Source: Collimonas sp. PA-H2 (GTDB taxonomy: Bacteria; Pseudomonadota; Gammaproteobacteria; Burkholderiales; Burkholderiaceae_D). Taken from it: a stretch of 64,000 nt of DNA. A program made the translations under genes and the position numbers. Below the pieces are notes generated by a model. That model saw only the letters and a list, made by a program, of their open reading frames with translations. It made no database searches and was not told the origin of the DNA. Shown here in pieces: positions 47,630 to 55,544 of the stretch. Position 1 is the first letter of the stretch, and each line of letters begins with the position of its first letter. The stretch is taken from positions 4,154,001 through 4,218,000 of the forward strand of contig NZ_PDBX01000001.1 of the NCBI RefSeq assembly GCF_002564105.1, given 5' to 3'.

Positions 47630-48430
47630 ATGATCCCTCGTATTTTCATTGTCGACGACGAAGCGCCCGCGCGCGCCAGGTTGAGCACGCTGCTGTCCGA
47701 TATCGTCGCCGATTGTCCGCATTACCTGGTCGGCGAAGCCGCCCATGCGCAAGCTGCATTGGAAGGGATTGCCGCCACCGCGCCGGATCTGGTGCTGCTG
47801 GATGTGCAGATGCCCGGCATGAGCGGCCTGCAGCTGGCCGAGCAGTTGGCGAGCAAGGCGGATGCAGCCAAGGCCGAGGCGCCCCTGATCATCTTCGTGA
47901 CCGCCTATGATGACTACGCCTTGAATGCATTCGAGGTGCAAGCCTTCGACTATCTGGTCAAGCCGGTGCGCGCTGCACGGCTGGCGCAGGCCATCGCGCG
48001 CGCCAGCCGCCTGCGCCAGCCGCCGCAGCCGGCCGCAGCGAGCGGCGCAGAAGCAACAGCGGCATTGCCGCGCCAGCATTTCGCGGTGCAGGAGCGCGGC
48101 CGCATGTCGCTGGTACCGATGGGCGAGGTGCTGTATCTGAAGGCGGAGCTGAAGTACGTCACGCTGCGCACCAAGAGCAAGGAATACCTGATCGAAGATT
48201 CACTGGTGTCCATCGAAGAAGAACTGGCGGCGCACTTTGTGCGGGTGCATCGCAACGCGCTGGTGGCGCGCAACGCCATCATCGGCGTCGAACGCGGCAT
48301 CCACATGCCGGACGGCGAGGGCGATGCCGACAAACCGCAGGAAGTCTGGCAAGTCATTTTGCGCGATATCGATCACCGCTTGCCGATTTCAAGACGGCAA
48401 TGGGCGGTGATAAAGGCGCTTGTCCGCTAG
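47630..48430 (+). CDS. LytTR-family response regulator (AlgR type)
   Basis: A 266-residue regulator. The receiver has IFIVDDEAPARARL, phosphoacceptor Asp58 in VLLDVQMPGMSG, and Lys111 in FDYLVKPV. The LytTR DNA-binding domain (about 150-266) has VLYLKAELKYVTLRT and HFVRVHRNALVARNAI. It should act with the AlgZ-like kinase encoded upstream. In related genomes hemC often follows; here the next gene is the unrelated LuxR regulator on the other strand. Confidence 0.91.
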   Translation: MIPRIFIVDDEAPARARLSTLLSDIVADCPHYLVGEAAHAQAALEGIAATAPDLVLLDVQMPGMSGLQLAEQLASKADAAKAEAPLIIFVTAYDDYALNAFEVQAFDYLVKPVRAARLAQAIARASRLRQPPQPAAASGAEATAALPRQHFAVQERGRMSLVPMGEVLYLKAELKYVTLRTKSKEYLIEDSLVSIEEELAAHFVRVHRNALVARNAIIGVERGIHMPDGEGDADKPQEVWQVILRDIDHRLPISRRQWAVIKALVR

Positions 48431-48437
48431 CTTGCCG

Positions 48438-49418
48438 CTACTGCAGGGTGTGGCCGGTGTCGTATTGCCTGTTGATAGCCAGTGCCGCAGCGGCGGCCCG
48501 CGTTTCTACTCCCAGTTTCACGTAGATGTGTTCCAGATGTTTATTCACGGTGCGCGGACTCATGCCCAGAATTTCGGCAATGTCGCGATTGGTCTTGCCT
48601 TTGGAGACCCAGGCCAGGACGTCGGTTTCACGCGGCGTCAGGCGATAAGCCTCTAACTGCAATGCAGTCGGCAGGCTGAACGATTTTTCCTCCATCAGCA
48701 ACGTCAATTCGGAACTCTGGGTATTCTGGGACAGATTGATGATGAGCTCGCCATCGTCGCCGGCAATCACCAAGGCCTGCGGTATCTGCTTTGTCTGGCG
48801 TAGCAACACCAGGTTCTGATTCAGCCAGAAATGCAATTGCTGCGGCAATTTAAGACTTTGAGGGGCGCTTCGCGGAAAATATTTTTCCAGCCAGAACGAC
48901 GCTTTGCCGGTCTGCCACAATGGCTTGCCATCGGTCCCGAGCACGATAACGGCGTGTGCTGCGGCGTCGATCACGTCCCTGGCCTGCGACATCATGCGCG
49001 CTGTCCTGATATGTGCGGCGACGCGCGCCACTATTTCTTGCGGGCGGATCGGCTTGGTCACATAGTCTATGCCGCCGACCTGAAAGCCTTTTACCACGTG
49101 CTCGGTTTCGCTCAGGCCGGTCATGAACACCACCGGCACCTGGCTGGCGCTATCCAGCAATTTGATACGGCGGCAAGTTTCAAAGCCATCGAGGCCTGGC
49201 ATCACCGCATCCAGCAGGATCAGATCGGGCGTAATGAAGGCCAGTCTTTCCAGCGCGCTGGCGCCGTCGGTCGCTACCAGCACGATATGGCCGCTCTCGT
49301 CCAGCGCGTCCGACAGCAGCGCCAGATTATCCGGGATGTCATCCACAATCAGCACCACCGGACGTGCCGTAAGCGGCCGTTGATGCTGGTTGGATGCGTG
49401 ATTGAGATTGTCGTCCAA
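48438..49418 (-). CDS. LuxR/NarL-family response regulator of the amide island
   Basis: A 326-residue regulator with an N-terminal receiver (VVLIVDDIPDNLALL, phosphoacceptor Asp70 in LILLDAVMPGLDG, Lys122 in YVTKPIRPQ) and a C-terminal LuxR helix-turn-helix (260-315, LTPRETDVLAWVSKGKTNRDIAEILGMSP). Between them (145-245) is a domain that looks PAS-like: DVIDAAAHAVIVLGTDGKPLW. It lies 26 bp after the transporter-kinase fusion on the same strand and is its likely partner. Candidate targets are the two TACGTC-N4-GACGTA dyads at 52.9-53.1 kb. Confidence 0.9.
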   Translation of the reverse strand: MDDNLNHASNQHQRPLTARPVVLIVDDIPDNLALLSDALDESGHIVLVATDGASALERLAFITPDLILLDAVMPGLDGFETCRRIKLLDSASQVPVVFMTGLSETEHVVKGFQVGGIDYVTKPIRPQEIVARVAAHIRTARMMSQARDVIDAAAHAVIVLGTDGKPLWQTGKASFWLEKYFPRSAPQSLKLPQQLHFWLNQNLVLLRQTKQIPQALVIAGDDGELIINLSQNTQSSELTLLMEEKSFSLPTALQLEAYRLTPRETDVLAWVSKGKTNRDIAEILGMSPRTVNKHLEHIYVKLGVETRAAAAALAINRQYDTGHTLQ

Positions 49419-49444
49419 GATCTTCCTTTATGCATGGCTTGTCA

Positions 49445-52400
49445 TTAAAGACTGCCGGCTTTTTGTTTGAGAGGCGCTTGCTCGAGGTCATCGCGGATCA
49501 AGCCATGAATGCGTGCGGTGAAATCGTTCAGGCGGAAGCGCTTTACCAGTTCACGCATTTCGCTGGTGAACGGCTGGTAGACCTGATCTTGCTGCTCGAT
49601 TTCATCCAGTTTGCCGAGAATGCCCTTGACGTAACCGATAGCAGCCAGTTCGACCAGCGCCTGCAGTTTTTCTCTGGAAGGAATGACCAGCATGGTGCTG
49701 GAGACGGGGGCTGGAGCGGCGGGCTTGAGCGCAGGATCGGAAATCCAGTCTACTTTCAGATGCAGCTTGATTTTCGATAGCAAGTCGTTGAACGATACCG
49801 GCTTGACCACAAAATCGTTATAGCTGAGCGGATCGATCTGTTCCGGCGTGCTCTCGAACGCATTGGCGGAAACGATGATGATCGGCAGCGTCGCATGTCC
49901 TTGGGCGCGTATTGCACGGCAGACAGCGCCGCCGTCCATGGCCGGCATGGCGATATCCAGCAGTACCAGATCGGGTACGGAGCGGGCGATTTCTGCCAGG
50001 CAGGCGGCGCCGCTGGCGACCTCGGTCATCGCGAATCCTAGCGGCGCCAGCATGGCGCTCAGTACGGCACGCTGGGACGGCTGGTCGTCCACTACCAGCA
50101 CCCGCTTGCGCGGCCCGAGATAGCCGGACATCTGGTCCTCCAGCTTGATGCGACGGCGTGGCGAGCGCACCTCGGAAAGATAGATCTTCAATTGAAATGT
50201 ACTACCGCGGCCGATGCTGCTTTGGACTGACAGTTCACCGCCCATAATGTGCGTCAGCATGCTGCTGATAGCCAGCCCGAGCCCGGTGCCGATGTCTTCG
50301 CGCAGATTGGCGGCGCTGCTGCGCTCGAACGGCAAGAATACGCGGGCGATGTCTTCTTCAGCAATGCCGATGCCGCTATCCTCGATCTCGAAATAAGTGA
50401 TCTCGCGCGCGTGGCGCACGCGAAAAATCACGTTGCCGGCATCGGTGAATTTGACCGCATTGCCGAGCAGGTTGATCAATATCTGGCGCAGCCGCTTCTG
50501 GTCGACCTGGACCACCTCAGGAATCCGGCCGATTTTCTCAAAGCGGAATGCCAGGCCCTTCTGCTCTGCCTGGGGGCTGAACATCTGCACGATCTGCTCG
50601 AGAAATTCGTTGAGCGCTAGCTCGTCTGATGCCAGCCGCATCTTGCCGGCCTCGATCTTGGCGATATCCAGCAAACCGTCGATCAGGCTCAGCAAATGCT
50701 CGCCGCTGCGGCGGATGACGCCGATTGCATCCCGCCGTCCTTCCGGAATCGCGTGGTCTACCTGCAGGATCTGGGCGTAGCCGAGAATGCTGTTAAGCGG
50801 CGTGCGCAACTCGTGGCTCATGCCTGTGACGAAGCGACTCTTGGCAAGATTGGCGGCCTCCGCGGCTTCCTTGGCGCGCTGCAGGGCGGCATCGGTCTGG
50901 TTATGGGCGTCGATTTCCTGCAATAGCAGGTTGGTTTGCCGTTCCGATTCCTCGTGGGCGACGCTGCGGCTTTCATTGGTCAATACCAGCCACCATGAAC
51001 CGACCCCGATCAATACTAGCAAGGAGGCAAACAATTTGACGAAGACCGTCAGCATCGAATCCGGCGAGCCGGGCACGCTGACTGCCTGTTGGTAATACAG
51101 CAGCCACAAGACCACTGCCAGTCCGCCCGACAAGAGACTGAAGACGATCAGGTAGTGGCCGATGCGGGTATTCAGTTTGAGCGTGAAACGCTCGGGCAGG
51201 AAGCCGCGCAAGGTCTGGAAGATCTGGTCGGGCATGCGCGACGATTCCTTGCAGCGGTCGTTGCAGCGCGCATCCAGCGAGCAGCATAGCGAACAGATAG
51301 CGCCTTGATATGCCGGGCAGTGCGCCATGTCCGGCGTCTCGAAAGTGTTTTCACAGATGACGCATTCCAGTTGGCCGCGGTGGGTGTCGGCCAACTGGTC
51401 GTGGCGGGCGATGTAGTATTTTCCTTTAGTCAGATAGGCGATCAAGGGGGCAATCAGCATCGCGCTGCCCAGCGCGATGAATGGCGCCATTGCATGCGCT
51501 AGCTGGCCGAATGCGCCGAACAAAGCAATTGCGGAAAAGATCGAAGCGATCGCCATGGCGCCGACGCCGACCGGATTGATGTCATACAGGTGCGCGCGCT
51601 TGAATTCGATATGTGGAGGGCTAAGGCCCAGCGGCTTGTTGATCACCAGGTCGGAAACTACCGCGCCGATCCAGGAAATGGCGACCAGCGCATATAAGGC
51701 CAGCACATGTTCGAGAGCCTTGAAGACACCGATTTCCATCAGCAGCAAAGCGATCAGCACGTTGAAGACCAGCCATACCACGCGCCCCGGATGGCTGTGC
51801 GTGAGGCGGGCGAAAAAATTGGACCAGGCCAGTGAACCGGCATAGGCGTTGGTGACATTGATCTTGATCTGCGACACCACCACCAGCAGCGTAGCTGCTG
51901 CCAGCACCCAGGCCGGATCGGAGAATACATAGCGATAGGCGATCAGGAACATTTGCGTTGGCTCGACCGCCTTTTCCATCGGCACTTCGTGCTGGATCGC
52001 CAAAAAAGCCAGCAAGGCGCCGCCTATCATTTTTGCGGCGCCAATCAGAATCCAGCCGGGTCCGGCCAGCAGCAAAGCGCTCCACCAGCGGATACGGTTG
52101 GCCGCTGTCTTTTCCGGCAAGAAGCGTAAGAAGTCGACTTGTTCGCCGATCTGGGCAATCAATGAAAAAGCCACCGTCGCCGCCGAACCGAACAGCAGCA
52201 GGCTGAAGGTATTGCCGTTCTCGGCTTTGCCGGCGAAGGTCATCAGGTTGGCGAGTGCATCCGGCTCCTTGTGCAACACACAGATATAGGGCAGCGCCAG
52301 CAATATCAGCCACAGCGGCTGGGTCCACATCTGCAGGCGGTTGATCAGGGTAATGCCATAGGTCACCAGCGGGATGATCACCAGCGCGCAGATGATATAG

Positions 52401-52861
52401 CCCAGTTCCAGCCGCAGGCCGAAATACAGCTGGATGGCTTGCGCCATGATGGATGCTTCAAGCGCAAAAAAAATGAAAGTGAACGAGGCGTAGATAAGCG
52501 ATGTGATGGTCGACCCGATATAGCCGAACCCGGCGCCGCGTGTTAGCAAATCCATATCTACGCCATATTTCGCGGCGTAGTAACTGATCGGCAATCCTGT
52601 CAGGAAAAACAATATGCTGACGCAGACAATTGCCCAGAAGGCATTGGTGAAACCGTAGTTGAGCGTAATTGTGCCGCTGATGGCTTCCAGCGCGAGGAAC
52701 GAGACTGCGCCGAGAGCGGTGTTGGCCAGCCGGAATTCCGACCACTTGCGAAATGACAGCGGCGTAAATCGCAATGCGTAGTCTTCCAGCGTCTCGTTGC
52801 CGACCCAGGTGTTGTAGTCGCGGCGAACCTTGACGATACGTTGCGTGGCGGAAATTTTCAC
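49445..52861 (-). CDS. NCS1-type transporter fused to hybrid histidine kinase
   Basis: A 1138-residue multidomain protein. Residues 1-485 are an NCS1-family permease (purine/cytosine/allantoin type): NTWVGNETLEDYALRFTP, RGAGFGYIGSTITSLIYASF and NVTNAYAGSLAWSNFFARL, with about 12 membrane segments. Residues 500-537 hold eight cysteines (CVIC, then C515, CSLCC, C533, C537). Two more membrane segments (about 570-590 and 605-627) precede HisKA (His683 in MSHELRTP), the ATPase domain (Asn801, DSGIGI, GTGLGLA), a receiver (Asp969, Lys1020) and an 80-residue helical tail. It starts at GTG with a weak ribosome site. It probably senses a transported or bound small nitrogen compound and controls the divergent urt/amide operon with the neighbouring LuxR regulator. 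Confidence 0.9.
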   Translation of the reverse strand: MKISATQRIVKVRRDYNTWVGNETLEDYALRFTPLSFRKWSEFRLANTALGAVSFLALEAISGTITLNYGFTNAFWAIVCVSILFFLTGLPISYYAAKYGVDMDLLTRGAGFGYIGSTITSLIYASFTFIFFALEASIMAQAIQLYFGLRLELGYIICALVIIPLVTYGITLINRLQMWTQPLWLILLALPYICVLHKEPDALANLMTFAGKAENGNTFSLLLFGSAATVAFSLIAQIGEQVDFLRFLPEKTAANRIRWWSALLLAGPGWILIGAAKMIGGALLAFLAIQHEVPMEKAVEPTQMFLIAYRYVFSDPAWVLAAATLLVVVSQIKINVTNAYAGSLAWSNFFARLTHSHPGRVVWLVFNVLIALLLMEIGVFKALEHVLALYALVAISWIGAVVSDLVINKPLGLSPPHIEFKRAHLYDINPVGVGAMAIASIFSAIALFGAFGQLAHAMAPFIALGSAMLIAPLIAYLTKGKYYIARHDQLADTHRGQLECVICENTFETPDMAHCPAYQGAICSLCCSLDARCNDRCKESSRMPDQIFQTLRGFLPERFTLKLNTRIGHYLIVFSLLSGGLAVVLWLLYYQQAVSVPGSPDSMLTVFVKLFASLLVLIGVGSWWLVLTNESRSVAHEESERQTNLLLQEIDAHNQTDAALQRAKEAAEAANLAKSRFVTGMSHELRTPLNSILGYAQILQVDHAIPEGRRDAIGVIRRSGEHLLSLIDGLLDIAKIEAGKMRLASDELALNEFLEQIVQMFSPQAEQKGLAFRFEKIGRIPEVVQVDQKRLRQILINLLGNAVKFTDAGNVIFRVRHAREITYFEIEDSGIGIAEEDIARVFLPFERSSAANLREDIGTGLGLAISSMLTHIMGGELSVQSSIGRGSTFQLKIYLSEVRSPRRRIKLEDQMSGYLGPRKRVLVVDDQPSQRAVLSAMLAPLGFAMTEVASGAACLAEIARSVPDLVLLDIAMPAMDGGAVCRAIRAQGHATLPIIIVSANAFESTPEQIDPLSYNDFVVKPVSFNDLLSKIKLHLKVDWISDPALKPAAPAPVSSTMLVIPSREKLQALVELAAIGYVKGILGKLDEIEQQDQVYQPFTSEMRELVKRFRLNDFTARIHGLIRDDLEQAPLKQKAGSL
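51251..51364 (-). other. Eight-cysteine cluster linking permease and kinase
   Basis: Residues 500-537 of the fusion have cysteines at 500, 503, 515, 523, 526, 527, 533 and 537 (CxxC-x11-C-x7-CxxCC-x5-C-x3-C) with a His at 514. This looks like a double zinc-binding or redox/Fe-S module between transporter and kinase. Confidence 0.6.
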
Positions 52862-52935
52862 TTTTTCTCGGTCAGAACTGATTGAAACCCGGATTCAATG
52901 TAAGCAATTTTCGAACCAATTTGGCCGCTGGGGCA

Positions 52936-52951
52936 TACGTCATTTGACGTA
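52936..52951. promoter_or_regulatory. Dyad TACGTC-N4-GACGTA, copy 1
   Basis: TACGTCATTTGACGTA. It has the same half-sites as copy 2 at 53132. It lies 75 bp before the kinase start and 342 bp before urtA. Candidate binding site for the LuxR-type regulator. Confidence 0.65.
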
Positions 52952-53131
52952 GATGAAAGATGTTGCGGAGATAACGGCGAGACCATGCCGCGCCAAAACA
53001 GAGCGCCGTTGCTTGCCTGTCCAATATCAAAATCATCGGCCGGACAAATTGCCCATCCTTCGCTCGCACCAGCGTGATGCGCTGACGCTGCATGGCTGTG
53101 CATGCGTTTTTCCCGGCGGCTTTACGGCCGT

Positions 53132-53147
53132 TACGTCAAACGACGTA
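53132..53147. promoter_or_regulatory. Dyad TACGTC-N4-GACGTA, copy 2
   Basis: TACGTCAAACGACGTA. It has identical half-sites to copy 1 and a different 4-bp centre. It is 146 bp upstream of urtA and 196 bp (centre to centre) from copy 1. Confidence 0.65.
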
Positions 53148-53292
53148 TTGTTGCGCCGCAGTGCAAATCCTAATCTCCAGTCCAGAACGAACAGAACCAG
53201 ACGCAGCAGTCGCCTATCGGTGAATGCTGCCAGCGTCTCTGCCACCAGTTTGTTTTTGCCATATAACCGTAACCTCCCGAAAGGAGTACTGC

Positions 53293-54546
53293 ATGTCGCA
53301 TCGTTCTTCATCCGATATCTCGTCGTCCCAGCGCCGCAAAGTGTTGCTGGGCCTGGCAGTCAGCGCCGCGATGGCAATCCCGGCACTGGCTTTCGCGCAG
53401 TCGCCGGCCACGGCAAAAATCAATACCACCAAGCTGGCGATAACCGATACCGAAGTAACCGTCGGCCAGTTGCATTCGGCTACCGGCACCATGGCGATCA
53501 GCGAGACCGGCTCTATCCAGGCAGAACGGCTGGCGATCGACCAGATCAATGCGATGGGCGGCATCCTGGGGCGCAAGATCAAGATCATCCAGGAAGACGG
53601 CGCCAGCGACTGGCCGACATTTGCAGAAAAAGCCAAGAAGCTGCTGGAGAGCGATCATGTCGCCGCGGTGTTCGGCTGCTGGACTTCGGCTTCGCGCAAA
53701 GCGGTGCTGCCGGTATTCGAAAAAGACAACGGCTTGCTGTACTACCCGACTTTTTATGAAGGCCTGGAGCAATCCAAGAATGTTTTCTACACCGGCCAGG
53801 AAGCCACCCAGCAAGTACTGGCGGGGCTCAACTGGGTCGCCAAGGAAAAGAAAGCCAAGACATTCTTTCTGGTCGGATCGGATTACATCTGGCCGCGCAC
53901 CTCCAACAAGATCGCCCGCAAGCACATTGAAAATGTCCTGAAGGGCTCGGTGGTCGGCGAAGAATATTACCCGCTCGGGAATACCCAGTTCGGTTCGCTG
54001 ATCAACAAGATCAAACTGAAAAAGCCTGATGTGATTTTTGCCGACGTCGTCGGCGGCAGCAATGTCGCATTCTACAAGCAGCTCAAGGCTGCGGGGGTGA
54101 CGGCCAAGACCCAGAACCTGCTGACGATCTCGGTAACGGAAGACGAGATGCTCGGGATCGGCGGTGAAAACGTCGAAGGCTTCTACGCTTCGATGAAATA
54201 TTTCCAGAGCCTGGACAATCCGAACAACAAGAAATTCGTGGCCGAATTCAAAGCCAAGTTCGGCGCCAATTCGGTCATCGGCGATGTCACCCAGGCCGCT
54301 TACCTGGGGCCATGGCTGTGGAAGGCAGCGGTGGAAAAGGCCGGTAGTTTCGATGTCGACAAGGTGGTCGCGGCGTCGCCGGGACTGGAGCTGAAAACCG
54401 CGCCTGAAGGCTATGTGAAGGTACATGCCAATCATCATCTGTGGAGCAAGACCCGGATTGGCGAAGCGCAGAAGGATGGCCAGTTCAAGGTGATCTACGA
54501 ATCGGATCTGATCGAGCCGAATCCTTTCCCCAAAGGTTATCAATAA
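53293..54546 (+). CDS. urtA: Urea/short-chain amide ABC transporter substrate-binding protein
   Basis: A 417-residue periplasmic binding protein of the UrtA/FmdD family. A twin-arginine-like leader (SQRRKVLLGLAVSAAMAIPA) is followed by VTVGQLHSATGTMAISETGS and AVFGCWTSASRKAVLPVFE, then LLYYPTFYEGLEQSKNVFYTG, all typical. ATG 53293 follows AAGGAGTACTGC. It is the first gene of the amide operon. Family members bind urea, and in Methylophilus the FmdD homologue serves formamide and acetamide; the amidases downstream favour amides. Confidence 0.93.
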   Translation: MSHRSSSDISSSQRRKVLLGLAVSAAMAIPALAFAQSPATAKINTTKLAITDTEVTVGQLHSATGTMAISETGSIQAERLAIDQINAMGGILGRKIKIIQEDGASDWPTFAEKAKKLLESDHVAAVFGCWTSASRKAVLPVFEKDNGLLYYPTFYEGLEQSKNVFYTGQEATQQVLAGLNWVAKEKKAKTFFLVGSDYIWPRTSNKIARKHIENVLKGSVVGEEYYPLGNTQFGSLINKIKLKKPDVIFADVVGGSNVAFYKQLKAAGVTAKTQNLLTISVTEDEMLGIGGENVEGFYASMKYFQSLDNPNNKKFVAEFKAKFGANSVIGDVTQAAYLGPWLWKAAVEKAGSFDVDKVVAASPGLELKTAPEGYVKVHANHHLWSKTRIGEAQKDGQFKVIYESDLIEPNPFPKGYQ

Positions 54547-54565
54547 ATTTCTTTTCGTGTTTCAA

Positions 54566-54597
54566 CGATCCGGTATCGCAAGCGCGACACCGGATCG
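54566..54597 (+). other. Stem-loop between urtA and urtB
   Basis: CGATCCGGT (54566-54574) pairs with ACCGGATCG (54589-54597); inside it TCGC/GCGA continue the stem around AAGC with one A-C mismatch. It lies 19 bp after urtA with no T-run. It may stabilise urtA mRNA. Confidence 0.7.
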
Positions 54598-54626
54598 CGT
54601 CACCTGTAACCTGGTAAGGAGTCACC

Positions 54627-55544
54627 GTGGTTTCACTCTCCGAATTCGGCGCCATTTTCGCCATGCAGGGTTTCAACGGCCTGTCTGTATTTTGCGTCCT
54701 GCTGCTGATGGCGCTCGGACTTGCCATCATTTTTGGCCAGATGGGCGTGATCAATATGGCGCATGGCGAATTTCTCACCATCGGCGCCTACATTACCTAC
54801 CTGCTGTCCAAGCTGACCACCTTGTATGCGCCTAGCCTGCAGCCTTACTATTTCTTTGCCGCGATTGCGCTGTCTTTCATCACCGCCTACATCGTCGGCT
54901 ATATCACGGAGTGGCTGATGATCAGCCGCCTGTACAAGCGGCCGTTGGACACGCTGCTGGCGACCTGGGGTTTGAGTCTGGCAATGCAGCAGACCTTCCG
55001 CTCGATTTTCGGCGCCAAGGAGGTCAGCGCTACATTGCCGGACTGGCTGATGGGATCGTTCAAGCCGACCGAGAACATCGACATACCCATCAACGGCTTG
55101 TTCATGATGGGTTTGACTGCGGTGCTGACCGGGGTGATTTTCCTGTTGCTGTTTCGCTCGCGCTGGGGTCTGCAAGTGCGCGCCACCATGCAGAACCGTC
55201 TGATGAGCGGCGCAGTCGGCATCAATACCCGCAAGGTAGACCGCAGCACCTTCGCGCTCGGCTGCGGTGTCGCCGGGATTGCCGGCGCGGCGTTCACCAC
55301 CATCGGTTCCACCGGTCCGACCAGCGGTTCGCTGTACATCGTCGACACCTTCCTGGTAGTGGTGTTCGGCGGTGCGCAAAGTCTGCTGGGCACGATTGCC
55401 TCGGCCTTCTCGATCGCGCAGACACAGTCGACGGCGGAATTTTTCCTGACCGGGTCAATGGCCAAAGTACTGACACTGTCGGCCGTGATCCTGATTTTGC
55501 TGTTGCGGCCGCAAGGCTTGTTTGCCGCAAAAATCCGTAAATGA
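54627..55544 (+). CDS. urtB: Urea/amide ABC transporter permease UrtB
   Basis: A 305-residue LivH-type permease. LLLMALGLAIIFGQMGVINMAHGEFLTIGAY is the family start; RATMQNRLMSGAVGINTRKVDRSTFALG is the ATPase-coupling loop, and GAQSLLGTIASAFSIAQTQSTAEF is UrtB-like. Translation starts at GTG 54627 with AAGGAGTCACC upstream. The stop overlaps the urtC start by 4 bp (ATGA). Confidence 0.93.
   Translation: MVSLSEFGAIFAMQGFNGLSVFCVLLLMALGLAIIFGQMGVINMAHGEFLTIGAYITYLLSKLTTLYAPSLQPYYFFAAIALSFITAYIVGYITEWLMISRLYKRPLDTLLATWGLSLAMQQTFRSIFGAKEVSATLPDWLMGSFKPTENIDIPINGLFMMGLTAVLTGVIFLLLFRSRWGLQVRATMQNRLMSGAVGINTRKVDRSTFALGCGVAGIAGAAFTTIGSTGPTSGSLYIVDTFLVVVFGGAQSLLGTIASAFSIAQTQSTAEFFLTGSMAKVLTLSAVILILLLRPQGLFAAKIRK

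Larger units (their letters stand above)
52862..53292. promoter_or_regulatory. Divergent control region of the amide island
   Basis: 431 bp between the transporter-kinase gene and urtA. No reading frame here looks coding. It holds two 16-bp dyads of the form TACGTC-N4-GACGTA (listed separately). I could not find a convincing sigma-54 (GG-N10-GC) or sigma-70 promoter by eye. AAGGAG lies before urtA. Confidence 0.6.

Noticed and set aside
53090..53115. Sigma-54 promoter upstream of urtA
   Set aside because: A GG...GC pair is present but with 8 rather than 10 bases between, and the flanking consensus is poor.
53308..54543. 411-codon frame opposite urtA
   Set aside because: Antisense shadow of a clear binding-protein gene.
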